Below, piece after piece: positions 36,701 through 49,520 of a stretch of 64,000 nt of DNA. Position numbers and translations under genes: made by a program. The stretch comes from Cryptomeria japonica. Taxonomy: Eukaryota; Streptophyta; Pinopsida; Cupressales; Cupressaceae. Position 1 is the stretch's first letter. Each line of letters opens with the position of its first letter. The stretch covers positions 531,401,791-531,465,790 of the forward strand of contig NC_081409.1 in assembly GCF_030272615.1 (NCBI RefSeq), written 5' to 3'. A model generated the notes under the pieces. It was not told the origin of the DNA. It made no database searches and saw only the letters and a program-made list of their open reading frames with translations.

Positions 36701-38880
36701 AAGGGAAAGAGAAAGAAGTTGATGAGCTCACCTTTGAGCTTAAATCAACAAAGGATTCATTAGAAGATACTCAGATGGCACTACTAGCAAAAAATCAGAT
36801 TGATTTCAAGGAGTGAAAGAATAAGGAAAGGGCTAAAGAAATCAAGAAGTGATTGATGAGCTTGATAGGCTCCAAGAAGATTTTAATTTAGAACACTTTC
36901 CTAAGTTTGTAAGAACAAAGTTGGGACAATAAGAAGATTGGTTTCAGCAAGAGGATAGAAATACTTTTCAGCTTGTTGATAACTCACTGCTTGAGAAGGA
37001 TGCAGAGTCATCTTTTGATAATCTATTTTTTGTGATGGACGTTGAGATGCTTCTTGATTTTGGTAGCACAAGTGATGGCATTAATAGGACATGGGATCCA
37101 CGTGTGGTGTTCAAACATGAGGTGGTGCCAAATGATTTGCTTAAGAGGCCACCAAAGCTTGTTGATGTCATGCAGATGAGGAGGGATTTCCCCTGTGATC
37201 AGTTTCTTGATTTACATTAAGTTACAAATGAAGACCAGAGATCTAATTCTAATGATGTGCAAAATCATGTGATCAAGCACAATATGAATTTCTTATTGGC
37301 GATCCTCCTAGAAAACTACCTGATAAAGAAGAAAGAATTGATGAGGTAGAAGAAGTTGCCCCATGGGATATTATGATACATGAAGACAGCACCTTCTAGA
37401 AGACATAACTTTTGATTGACTTATGGTACGAAATCAAGGTATGCAATGTTTTGAAACAAGCCAAGGTGTATTTTCATGATGGGGTTTGTGCTGTATTGCA
37501 TGAACCTTGCATGGTGTTTAAACTTATAAGTTTGAGTTTTTAAAGAAGTACAAAACATCATTGTGGTATGAGGAGTTGTTTTGAGACTTTAACTATCTTT
37601 GAAGAACTCTTCATGAGTAATAGATTGAGGAGGCAAAAACATTATAATGTTGCCTTAATATTCAGTTTTCATGCAAGAGAATATCAGTTGAAGGTGTCAA
37701 AGGTTGGTGGTGACAAATAGGTGATTGTACAGAGATTTAAAAGTCTCAATTACTTCTTTAATGTTGTTGTTTTGATACAGTCCAGCCACCAAGAAGTTAT
37801 ATTTGAGTACTTAACAGTGTTATGGCAGTCACTTATGGAGGAGGGAAAGAGTATTTCAAATGGTGATTGATTATGATGAATTTTCAGCTGTAGTAAAAGA
37901 AATCTTCATTATTATATTGCTTCCAGTATCTACACAAATGAGAAAAATTCATCTTTGCAATTGTTATTCTATTTTTAGATTGCTGGTTTTAGAAAAATCT
38001 GACTATGAGTTATGATTTTCAATCTTGAACAGCTGCATCATCAATCGGCTTAACACGTATTTAAGTTGGTATATGTTTCTTGTTGAAGAGAACAATTGAT
38101 AACTTCAGTGATGAAATTTATTTTGTTTTTAGTTGATAGAATGTTCAAATTTATTCCTTTTGCTAAATGAGTTGAGTTTTGCGGCAGTTGTTCCTCTTTT
38201 GAGATGCTGATTTTGAGAAAATCAGATTATTTGTTGCTGATTTCAGACACGAATAGCTACAAGAATGCGCATTTTAAGACCACTCAGTCATTTGAGATGG
38301 TTAGTTTATGGTTTTAGCTGAAAAGGAAGAGCATTTCAACTAACCAAGCATTGTATTCAGTGGGAATTCAAACCACCAAATAGTTGTTATCTCTTGTTTC
38401 CAGCTTGCATTTGTTCTTTGGACAGCAGACCATCGCACAGTTGTAACTATCATATAGGAGTTCCAAAAGTTAATATTGAGAAGGTTAGCAATTTTCTATA
38501 TTTTATCGAGAATGGTACATTGGAAACATGATAAAGAAAAGCAAATTTTCAGTGACCCCGTTGAATCCTTGCAAAAGATTGTTCTTTTAGTGAGAAGGGT
38601 GAAGGAGGTTTTATTTGCAGATGTGTTGCAGCATAGTACATCAAAACAAAAAGGCTCACAAACCTTCTACATTGATTTGGATATGTTGGTGTCTGTTTTA
38701 TCATCTACCAAACATTAGAATAAGATACCCAAAGGTATTCTATCCTCTCCTAAAAAATCACTACTAATTCCAAGGTCTATATGTGCGAACAAACGACTTT
38801 AGTGGGATAGCTACTCAAGTAGTGTTTGCTGAAAATCTCAAGGGGGACTTACGTTAACAATTGTCTTTGAAGCTGCTGGA
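36701..38880 (+). other. Degenerate coding-like region
   Basis: Short open stretches occur: VDELTFELKSTKDSLEDTQM near 36720, a frame at 37032-37220 (VEMLLDFGSTSDGINRTWDP, then LLKRPPKLVDVMQMRRDF) and 38476-38718 (DPVESLQKIVLLVRRVKEV). Stops and shifts separate them. No domain recognised; they may be remains of one or more host transcripts or of a retroelement ORF. Confidence 0.35.
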
Positions 38881-39574
38881 CTTAGACGGATTTAGCAATT
38901 TTAGGCTCTCTCTCTTTTTTTTTTTGGATTTTCCGGGATTTAGACTTTCAAAAAAGGAAAAGGGATAGGGTTTGAGAAAGCTGATCTAAACCTACGAACT
39001 CCAGAGACGGTATCAACTGGGTGCTCTCGGGAAACCGCACTTTGCTTCGCCACACTGAGGACAACTACACAAAGCGGGTGCAATCTTCAATGGGTTGTGC
39101 TTATGATTGAAATATTGGCATGCACAGAGGATAGGCTCAGACTACTTTTGCACAGTGAAATGGAAATCATCTATTCACCAAAAGTATGAGCAGAGATACA
39201 CCGTCAATTAACACTTATCAAATCCTTCATTCAATTCTAACAACATGAAAGCAAATCTAAATTAACTTTAACTAAAGTGTTGAGGAAATTGAAACCATGC
39301 TAATCATTCAAACAACAAAGATTACAAAGCCTTAAGAGAAAGCGCTCATGCAATATATTATTTGGAAATGACCTTCACGCAACAATACATCAAAAACCTC
39401 ACACTCTCCAAATGAGAGGAGGTAGCCTTATATAGTTTTTCAAAAATAAATGAACGGCCAAGCTCAAACAGTGATCAAGGGCCTAGATTGAAAGCTACAA
39501 ACCCTAATTAGGGTTTCTCAAAACTCTATTAGTTTGAAAGAATGAGAAAGTGACATGTAGCACAGCTGCTATTG
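38881..39574 (-). promoter_or_regulatory. LTR-like promoter region at the 3' end of B2
   Basis: On the minus strand an AAACCCTAATTAGGGTTT palindrome is followed about 90 bp later by TATATAAG (39427-39434). LTR C has the same arrangement (46250-46344). It therefore looks like U3/R of an LTR read with B2. Its outer end and TSD were not found. Confidence 0.45.
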
Positions 39575-42500
39575 TCACTGAGGTGAGTGTCCAATTTCCC
39601 CTTTTGCAGATTCGATGTATCTAGACACGATGAGCCTGACCTCCTCCATAGTGACACTTGGCAAGTTGCTAATCTGGAAGTCGATGATGTCCACATCATT
39701 AGTACATGTGGTGAGGATGCCTTCCCACTCAACTGCTTGGGCAAGAAAGTTCTCGTCAATAAAAAGAAAACTTGCAATCCTTGAAAGATCGCCCTTATCA
39801 ATCATCCCCGAGTCTTTGAAAAAGCTCGACTGAATTCTGGCTCTCAGGTTCTCTACCTGCAAGTGTTTTTCTCGTATACTCTCTTTCTTCCAGATCTTTG
39901 ATGCTACACGAAACACCTTACTCAAAATTTCCCTGACACTTTCCTTTGTCTCAAAGCACTTAGTCTCGGATTTCTTTAGGACTTCAATCCTGGTGAACAA
40001 AGCATAATACCAGGTGTTAAAGTCATATCTATCCCCAGCCTATATGACACCTGCATCCATCAAACTTCGTTTTGACAGACCTCGGATAACCTTCAATTGC
40101 GGAAGTATTTCATCTTGAATTTCTTCAACATCTTCTCGATTTGCAACTAGGTCCTGAATTCGACTGACTAATGAAGAGGCTGACTCATGTGCTAATACTA
40201 AATTTTCTACAAGTATGCCAGCACGTGTCAAAGCATCTGACATCCATTCCTTGGCCTGTGTGAATGTGCCCTTCATGTCCTCGTAATCCTTCATTGACTC
40301 TTGCTGAAGAGGCTGCGGAGGGGTGACCCGGTATCTCATTGTTGAGTGGCCTGGTGAGATGGAGAACATATTTCCTCCACTATTGGTTTTCTTCCTCAAC
40401 CTTCTTCCTTTTCTCCTTCTCTTGGGCTAGACTCACCTTGAGGGCGTTGCAAGAGTCGTCAAAGTACTGGACTTCTTGGTCTTGAGTAGGCTTACCCAGC
40501 TCTATAGTGGTAATCTTATAATCCTCCAGGGCAATATTGTCCCGAGTTTTTCCTTCCTTTGGCACAGCTATCTGAACTGTCCGAAACCCTGCACTATCCC
40601 TCTGAATCAAAGAGAATTTTCCGGCTGGCTTAGGTGGCTTGACTATGACTGGTTCATTCACCTTTTCCAGAAATGCTGTTGTATTCTCTTCAGAATGGGT
40701 TTCCTTAGGGACCTTAGCCCTTATCCTTTCCCTCAGCCAATCAGGAATGGTTGACTGCTCCACAATATTTTGATCAAACCCATCATCTGTCCTTCCTGGT
40801 CCAGTAACTATACCATCGAGGAAAACTATTGGGGGCTCGGGCTCTTCAACTTCTGTGGTTGCATTTGAAACGTGTTCCCTGTCCAGACTTTGGACAGCTT
40901 CTTTCATTATTTCCTCAATTGAAGGAGAAGGCACTCTCACTTCATTATTTACCATATATGTGTCCATCTCTTGCTCTTCAACTGCATTTTGATCAGGCAC
41001 AGCAAATGCGGCACTCAGAATGGAATGACCTTCGTTGGACTCACGTCTTTCCCCAACAATTTTCTTTCCTCTGGCCTTTCCAGAGCTTCCAACTAATTCC
41101 TTCCTTTTCCGGGACCCAACACTCTCTGGATTCCGAGCATTGCCTGCAAAGATACAAGGGTTGGAGGACAGAGAGTCATCTACTCCCATTAAAACATATG
41201 TCAGGGCCACACCTTTAGACTTCAATTGTTTCATCCTCTCAGATGTCCACCACTTAGAGTATTCGACCACCGACCTCATGAGGTCTGCCAGATCTGACTT
41301 CTCTCCCTCTGACCAATCGATCAAGGCTAATGGCTCATTCCTCATCTTCTCAAAGCCTGGCTGCTGAAGCTCAAGGCTGTCTTCTACTTGATCAACAACT
41401 CTAAATACTTTCGTTGCTCTTACCATGCTCAAGGGAATCCTTGACCAAAATCTCTCCTAATTTCGAAACTATCGGCTGCATTAGCCCAATAATCTTCCAA
41501 ATCAGCTTTGTGCTCAAATGCCATCCCTTCAACCCTTTTCATCCTATGGAATGGATCAAAATTCTTTCTTGCTTTGTACTGGTAAAAAGGGTACCAAGCC
41601 AGCTCTTTCTCAGCAGTGGCAGCGGCTTGTGATGACGAGCATGTGTCTAGTCCATTTCCAATCGTGAGAGAGGAGGTTCCTACCTTCTTCTGCTTATCTC
41701 TTTGAACTGTCATATATCCCTCCAATTGCCTCACAACCTCTAGTAGCACGACTCGGTTGGTAGGGTAAGCTGGGAGCTTATAAGGAGATCCGGAAAACCC
41801 CTGAATTTTGATGTAAGTGAACTTTGGGTATTGAATATACCAATATCCGAATCTACTTATGAAGTCCATAGACTCTTGAGAGAGTCTCTGATGTAGTCCA
41901 CCTTGCAGTGTCCGTGTGATGTGCATTAGAAATGTGTCATTCACCCTCTCGAAATGGAACTTTTCTTCCATGTGAAGCTAGGGATAACAATCATAGACGG
42001 GAAACTGGTTTTCTTTGTTTCCCACTTCCCCTCTGCAAGTGAGGCCTCTGTATCTGTAGGTTCTAGCCAGGGAATAGAACAAGTACGAGCTCATGAAGAA
42101 GGTCCTATTTGCTTCCAGATTCTTCAGCTGGCTGTTATCACTTATCATTCGAGCCCAGTCTATCATCTTAACTCCGTTCATTATTTCATTTACAAAATAA
42201 TACATCCAAGGCTCAAATGGAGCACCTTGAGGATTCCTCATTATCCTGTTCAGCAGGACAATCATATCTCCAATATCTTCTTTGAAGTACGCCCTCACCA
42301 AGCTCTTCCTCTGTAGTTTGGAGGCACCTTTCCTTGGCTTGTCCAGCTAGGAGTGATTGACAATGGCGTCATACTCCTCCAAATGATCCCAATACATGCA
42401 ATCAGTTTCATCCTTGGTTACTGTTGTGACATATTCACACATCGCCCCATTGCAAATGGGGACCCCTACTTTTTTTTTGCTTTCTGGGGTTTGCTTTCTA

Positions 42501-43008
42501 GGTGTTTAGGGTTTGTCTGTTAGCCTTTGCATTTTGAGTGTCGTCAAGGGATCAATAGGATGGTAGGCTTTGCTTGAGCCAAGGGAGCTAGCAGGTTCTC
42601 TAGGTTAGGGTTTCTTTGAGAGTCTTCCTTAGGGCCTGGTTTTGATCTTGTTGCTAATTGTGTCTTGCTTGGTGAGTGAGTATCATTCTTGAAGCTCTGA
42701 GCTAGGTCAAGTTGGTGAGTGATGAAGTCTGGAATGTCATCCTGATCTTCAAATGCCCTGAAATTTGGCTAAGTCTGGAATGCCCTGATCCTAAAATTTG
42801 GCTAAGTCTGGAATGTCCTGATCCTGAAATTTGACTAAGTCTGGAAAACTAAAGAATCCTCCAAAAACTAGATTTTGCAATGTAATTCCTGGAGGTCCGA
42901 AACCACTCTCAAACATCCTGAAAGTATATATGGAATATAACTTAAAGTATAAGAAACTTAAATGTTATATTCCATAAAATGATCCTGACGGAGAGACCAA
43001 AATGTCAA

Positions 43009-45640
43009 ATTTTGCTCCTGACCCTTCCAAAGGGTCCAAAGCGAATTTCGCTCCTGACCCTTCCAAAGGGTCCAGAGCGAAATTCTCCATAAGACATTCT
43101 ACTTTGACCAAAACCTAGAACTAACGCATTCCCAGGCTTGAATGAAGGTAAAAACACTTGTTTGAATGAAGAAATGTGAAAATGAAGTCAGGATCTTAGC
43201 CAAGAATAGGGATTTCGCTCCTGACCCTTCCAAAGGGTCCAGAGCGAAAATCTTTGTAGCTCTCATTTCCTTTCAAATTTTGGCTAAGTGTTGGTTTCTA
43301 AGGCATGTTTGAGGATGAATTGATATGTTTTTGCCTAGAGATGGAGTTGATTGATTTTGAAGAACAAGATTTTGGCCTAAAGGAGAATTTCGCTCCTGAC
43401 CCTTCCAAAGGGTCCAGAGCGAAATTCATCATAAACCTTATTTGTTGCCTTGAATGGACTAGAAACCTTGTTCCTAATGTGGAAAATGATCTAATTTTGC
43501 CTTATGAGGTGGTTTGAAGTTTGAAAAGTGAGCAATCTAGCCTGGACTGAGATTTTCGCTCCTGACCCTTCCAAAGGGTCTAGAGTGAAAATCTTCTTAA
43601 AGCTCATTTCCTCCTAAGTTTGACTAAATTTTGATTTGCAGGGTATCTTGGAAGGAAAGTTGGACATCCTTGTTGCCTTTGAAATGTTTGAAAGCATTGA
43701 AAAATGAAGGATTTTGGACCAAAAAGGAAATTTCGCTCCTGACCCTTCCAAAGGGTCCAGAGCGAAATTCCTAAAAACTCTTATTTTTGCATTGAAGAAG
43801 GTCAAGTTCTTGGTCTTTTATGAATTGAATGGAAGGGAGATAGCTTGTCTTTGCCTCTTGAAGATGTTTTGAATTGAAAAAATGAAGAATCTAGCCCAAG
43901 TCAAGATTTTCGCTCCTAACCCTTCCAAAGGGTCCAGAGCGAAAATATCTGTAAGAGGCATTTCTTTCCTTGTTTGGCCAAATCTTGATGACCAAGGCAT
44001 GTTGAAGGAGAGAATTGACATGTTGGAATCCTTGGGGATGCTTGGAAGTTATGAAAATGAAGGATTTTAGCCAGGAAAGGAAATTTCGCTCCTGACCCTC
44101 CCAAAGGGTCCAGAGCGAAATTCCTTATAAGCCTACTTTTTGACCTTTCTTGGACATGAAACCTTGTTCCTAGGGCAATGAAAGATGAAATTCTACCTTG
44201 CAAAGAAGTTTCAAGTTGAAAAAATGATGATTTTTGGTCAAGAATGAGAATTTCGCTCCTGACCCTTCCAAAAGGTCCAGAGCGAATTCTCTCAAAACTT
44301 CTCTTTGCTATCAATTTTTTGCTAGATCAAGTGTGGGATAAGGTAAAATCAAGGAGAAGTTGCCCCTAAGAGTGACTTTAAGTTGCTAGAAACCATGAAA
44401 GATGAAGGAATTGAGCCTAAAAGTGATTTTCGCTCCTGAGCCTAAAAGTGATTTTCGCTCCTGAGCCTAAAAGTGATTTTCGCTCCTGACCCTTCCAAAG
44501 GGTCCAGAGCGAAAATCCTAAAAACCATCTTTTCTTCCAAAATTTGAGCAAAGTTAAACTTGGACAAGGGTGCAAGAAGTCATTTGGATTGCCTTAGAGT
44601 AGATTTTGGTCGCCAAGAATGCAAAATTTGAAGCCAAATGAGAATTTCGCTCCTGACCCTTCCAAAGGGTCCAAAGCGAAATTCCTAGGATCACCCTTTT
44701 TTCCTTGCAAATCAAGTCAAGTTTTTGGTTTTTATACCCTGGAGAGGAGTGAGGCAAGGTGTTCTAAGTCTTGGAGGTGATTTGAAGTTGAGGGTCTAGA
44801 GCGAAAATCCTAAAATCTACCTATTCCTTTCAAATTTATGCTAAGCTATGCCTAGACCAAGGTAAAAGATGCCCTTGAGATTGCCCCTAAGTTGATGGTT
44901 GTCTCCAAAAATGATGATTTTAGGCCAGAGGAGGAAAATCGCTCCTGACCCTTCCAAAGGGTCCAGAGTGAAATTCATCAAAGTCACTATTTCCTCTTTG
45001 TGTCAAGACAAGATTTTGATTCCTAAGGCATGAAAAGACTGGAGAGAGGTTGTTTAAGCCTTGCAAGATGAGTTGAAGTGAAGGAAAACAAGCAAAGAGA
45101 GAAATTCGCTCCTGACCCTTCCAAAGGGTCTAGGGCGAAATTCTCCAAATCAACCATTTTTCCCTTGAGTGAAGCTAAAATGTTGATACCTATGGCATGG
45201 TTGAGGCTGCAGTGAGGTATTCTTGCCTTGTAGGGTGAATTGAAGTAAAGGAAGTGTAAAATAAAGCCTAAAGAAGGAATTTCGCTCCTGACCCTTCCAA
45301 AGGGTCCAGAGCGAAATTCTCATTATCACCTAATTTGCCCATGTGAGAAGCTAAAAGGATGGATCCCTAGACTTTGTTGGACTAAAACAAGCATATGCTC
45401 ACCTTCCGGAGGATTTTGGAGTGAAAAAATGGGGTAATTGAGGCCTAATCAAGAAAATCGCTCCTGACCCTTCCAAAGGGTCCAGGGCGAAATCCTTAGG
45501 GAAGCCTATTCTTCACCTTGTTTGGGCCAGGCAAAGTGCTGGTTGTGAGGTAATGTTGAAAAGAGGTCTAAATTGGCCAGGAATGCAAATTTCGCTCCTG
45601 ACCCTTCCAGAGGGTCCAGGGCAAAATTCTTATAGGGCCT
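43009..45640 (+). repeat. Array of about 16 conserved hairpin cores, period near 170 bp
   Basis: Each core is 37 bp with outer arms TTTCGCTC / GAGCGAAA and inner arms GACCCTT / AAGGGTC. Starts include 43011, 43046, 43213, 43388, 43554, 43731, 43908, 44084, 44251, 44478, 44645, about 44938, 45105, 45281, 45460 and 45590. Most intervals are 166-179 bp. A 25-27 bp partial is triplicated at 44428-44478. Between cores the sequence has diverged widely. Confidence 0.9.
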
Positions 45641-45789
45641 GTCCCTGGAAAGAGTCTTGAACTAACTTAATTTTGATGTCTTCTTGTTGATGATTTAAGG
45701 TATAAAATGCTATGTTGAAATGAATTTGTTATGTGTCCTTAATCATCTTTTTGTTTGTCTTGCAGTTAAAAGGTGACCAAGGCAAGACA

Positions 45790-45906
45790 AGGACAACCTT
45801 CTCCAGTCCGGCATCAACAAGGACGACCTTCTCCAGCCCAGCATCATCAAGGACGGCCTTCTCCGGTCCAACATCATCAGGGACGACCTCTTCCAGTCCA
45901 GCATTT
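45790..45906 (+). repeat. 30-bp tandem repeat
   Basis: Four units containing CATCAAGGACG and CCTTCTCCAGTCC. In one frame they would read GRPSPVQHHQ repeatedly, but there is no start or conserved context, so a protein is not claimed. Confidence 0.8.
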
Positions 45907-46336
45907 GAAGGAAAGGTACACCATCCATCCTGCACATCGAAGACAAAGGAAGTTAAAGCAAGGGTTCGTTGAAGAAGCAAACAGTTTCAGAAGAGTTAAT
46001 TAAAGCTAGCTTCTCAGCAACATCAAATTGAATATCCACCAAGTTACAAGTGTCAAACAAGGTGGCATCCCAGTCATCACTCCTCCAGTCGGATTGGTCC
46101 ACCTCAGCGTATCCAGATTCAATGTACCTGACTCATCAAAGATGGCACTAACTTCGATGTACCTACCCCGATTATCCATTGGTCGAATATTCCAGAGAAG
46201 ACATGTGTCCAAATAATGCAATTATTTCATTGGCTAGAATTGAGTTGTTGTAACAAACCCTAATTAGGGTTTTCATTGTAAAATCTCGGCCATTGATCTC
46301 AAGTTGATCTGAGCCATCGAATTGTATTGAGGGCAC

Positions 46337-46343
46337 TATATAA
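46337..46343 (+). promoter_or_regulatory. TATA box of LTR C
   Basis: TATATAA within GGCACTATATAAGCC, about 70 bp after an AAACCCTAATTAGGGTTTT palindrome. A plausible U3 promoter; it sets LTR C on the plus strand. Confidence 0.6.
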
Positions 46344-48659
46344 GCCCTGGCTCCTCATTTGTAAAGGCTAATAGTTAGTCAGGAGTTAGAAGGTGAATAG
46401 TTAGAAATAGTGAATAAGTCAATTAATAGTATAGCAATTAGAGTAGAATAGAAAGAGAAGGCAAAGATTGTTGCCAAGATGTTGTTGTAAAAGGCTTGTA
46501 AAACTTCATTGAAGAAATGGTGAAATCTATGGGTCGATTCAACAATTTGCATGGTCTCTATACTTCTCAAATTTGATTTCATGTTATTAGATGAGTGGAA
46601 GAAATGTGTTTGATTGATGGTGAAATTTGTATATCCATACTACTAGCAGTTTGTTGATTGCAGACTTGCCTTGTGTAGTCAACTGGAATCATTCAGCTTA
46701 AGCTTAACTTCAATTGTCGCTTCTTCACTGATATGCATCAGCCTGATGGTGTCTATGCCTGTAGCGATGATCTGAACATCATAAAGTTTTCCTCCGAAGA
46801 TCGCACTAATCTTGTGGAGATGGTCCTGGGATGTCAAAACAAGACTTAGTTAGAATTTCATCAAAGATCAATCATTGCTCCTACATTCTAAGTGTCAGAA
46901 TTAGATCCTTCCCTTGCCCTCATCCTTTTTTCTTTTTTTTTAAAAAAATCTAGGCTAGTGAAATCCTGTGTTCCAGCAATATTCAAAGCAAATCGGACGT
47001 TTAGTCATCAAGTGTAAGTCCCCTTGTGATTCCAGCAAAATCACATCATACCACAAAGAGCTTATCCACGAGTAGAGAACCTACATACAAGAACCTTGGA
47101 GTTGCCTCGACTGATCCTTCGGCGAGATCTTCAGCAGTCGGGAAACTTTGCTCAAGAAAGGATAAGGTACCTTTAGGTATATTATTCTGTGTTCACACGT
47201 GCATGAAAAACACATCAACAGTTACGTACACAACATTATGATATTCTGGAATTCCGAAGGCTTCCCTGACGGCCTCATCGTTGATGTTTGCCAACACTCT
47301 TCCATCTGGTGCGACAATATCCCTACTGATAGGGTTGTAGTGCCTAGCGCACTCAGCTACCAACTCAATGCACTACATGGTAGGGAGAAAACCGGCAGCA
47401 TACACGATGCCACTTTTCATCATTTTTCACGCGGTTATTGTAGGCACGAGGTTATCTAAACTGAACATCCGCTTCTTGAACTCCCTCAGATTGATATGCC
47501 CGAGGTTAATGTCGCTAACATTCTTCCATTTCAAGGTCATTCTCGACTCAGGAGGAGCATCCTTGTCTACTTGGAACTTCATCGTGCCTAAAATCTGCAA
47601 ATAAACATGAAGCTTAAGTTAGAAATCAGATCTTGGATTAAAGAAAATCGAGGCTGCGAATGGCTAAGTGCTTGGAGATTTTTATTTTTTTTACTTTACT
47701 TTCATACTTAGCCACAAAAATGGATTTTCACGTGTAAACTCTTCAACCTAAGGACATTTATGATTGCAATCCAAAAAGGCCAAGTTCTATAACTTCAAAA
47801 TTCTCGTTCCATTTAGTCAACAAAATGATTTTTCTCACTAAAACTTTGAATAAGTCCACAAAAATTACTTCCAACGAATCTGGAAAACTCAGAAAATGCA
47901 AAAAATCTGCATTTAAAAACTAACTTCACCTTCGAATAAATGAGAATAAGGCTAGAAGATAGAAGGAATCTTAAGAAAACTCAGAAAAAGTGACAAATCT
48001 GCCTTCTACCAGCTAATTCCACTCCAAAAATCTGCGGATACTTGATAACAATGAAGCTATAAAATCAGAATTCGTCAAGAAGCTCACCCAACCTGCAAGA
48101 GATATCCTTGCACAACCAAGATTTTCTTCCAAATGACCTTCAATCTGCGAAATACTTCTCAGTATTTTCCTTAGCTTGCTCAGAAAGTTCGAACGTCTTG
48201 GTGTGAGAATGAAGAAATAAAGAATGTATTTGTAATGAAGTTGGTTTTCACAATTAGAAACACGCAAATACCATCCAATTCATGTTTCTAAATTCGACTT
48301 CAACCTTGAGAAAGTTTCCAATTAGATTTCGAGTTGTGCTGTCATCTCTTTGAGTTCGAAAATCTTACTCTTGTGCAAGTTTCTAAACTGTTTTCCCACT
48401 TCATATTCGAACTAGGCCTATAGATTGGCATCTTCCCAAAGGTTTCTAATTTGGAACTTAGTCTAAAGATTGTCTCAATCTGCAAATATCCTCTTTCTAA
48501 TTTTGATTAATGGTTCAAACTCGAGTTTCCATTTTGATTTCCCAGCTCATTGATCTTCGAATATCTCTTTTTTCAACTTTCTAAATTAGTTAGCAGTTCG
48601 AATTCTAGGAAGATTTGATGACATCACTCGCATTTTGAACTTGCTGTTGACTTTGTTTG

Positions 48660-49520
48660 ACTTCCAAGAGTAGGGCGGAGTTTTGGGACTTCAACTTGAT
48701 GCTTGGGCGGAGTTTTCATCTTCCAACTTGATGCTTGGGCGGAGTTTGGAGGTGCCTCTATCATCATGTTAGAGTTTTGTTTGCCTTAAACTTCTTTCAT
48801 TTCATCCATAGGGCGGACTTTTGAAGCATCCCCACTTTATGGCAGACTTTCTCATGTTCATTTCCTATGTCTTCCTCCTAGGGCGGATATTTTAAGCATC
48901 TCCATAGGGCGGAGTTTTGGAAGGACACCAAGGAGGGCGAACTTTTGGAAGGTCGCCATGGCGGACATTGGAAACCACTCCCAGGGCGGACTTTTGAGAC
49001 CACTCTACAACTTCATGGAGGGCGGACTTTTGGATGACCTCTTCAAGGCGGACTTTGGAAGGTTGGCCACTTCAAGCATGGCGGACTTTTATGACATCTC
49101 CACCATAGGGCGGAGTTTGAAGGCATGACTACCAAGGCGGACTTTGGAGACACCTCAACCAAGGCAGAGTTTTAGTCTACCTCCTCAAGCATAGCAGACT
49201 TTGGAAAGACACCAAGGAGGGCGGACTTTTTGGAAGATCTCTTCAAGCATAGGGCGGAGTTTTGGAAGGCCTCATGCATGGCGGACTTTCATGAGACATC
49301 AAGGAGGGCGGAGTTTGAAAGGTTGGCCACTTGTTTGGAGGGCGGACTTTTGTGCTCCCTCTTCAAGCATGGCGGAGTTTTAGTCTACCTCCAAGGTGGA
49401 CTTTTATGAGACATCTCCACCAGCATGGCGGACTTTTGCGCTCCCTCCAACATGGTGGACTTTCTTCACTTCTCAAGCATGGCGGACTTTTCTTCTATCT
49501 CCCTCATAGCTTGGGCGGAG
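48660..49520. repeat. GGCGGA(C/G)TTTT motif array in B2
   Basis: Same dense word array as at 7310-8275, with about 25-30 copies and irregular spacing. The order of words is not colinear with B1, so the arrays were reshuffled while the word was kept. Confidence 0.8.

Larger units (their letters stand above)
42422..47220 (+). mobile_element. Solo LTR C (4799 bp) inside the B2 ORF
   Basis: An exact TSD GTTAC lies at 42417-42421 and 47221-47225. Ends are TGTTGTGAC and ACATCAACA. The first 50 bp resemble the start of B (both contain CACATCGCCCCATTGCAAA), so B and C are related families. A plus-strand TATATAA lies at 46337-46343. Most of 43.0-45.6 kb is the palindrome array. Frames on either strand inside are by-products of the repeats. 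Confidence 0.92.
39575..47604 (-). pseudogene. Element B large ORF (about 1,075 codons), split by LTR C
   Basis: It starts MKFQVDKDAPPESRMTLKW at 47604, runs to 47221, then continues from 42416 to 39575. Across LTR C the frame joins as EYHNVVYVT-KDETDCMYW with one TSD copy. Landmarks: QGAPFEPWMYYFVNEIMNGV, FFMSSYLFYSLARTYRYRG, YWYIQYPKFTYIKIQGFSG; a basic NLS-like stretch RKRKELVGSSGKARGKK; an acidic/proline region; then long helical stretches. No zinc knuckle, protease, RT, RNase H, integrase or transposase motif is visible. Damage is light for its size: a few stops, mostly TAG, and about two frameshifts (near 41430 and 40390). The position after an LTR-type leader suggests a retroelement-borne protein of unknown function. 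Confidence 0.6.

Noticed and set aside
43305-45140. Minus-strand frames with repeated FALDPLEGSGAKF-like peptide
   Set aside because: They arise from the palindrome core of the LTR C array and have no conserved start, length or context.
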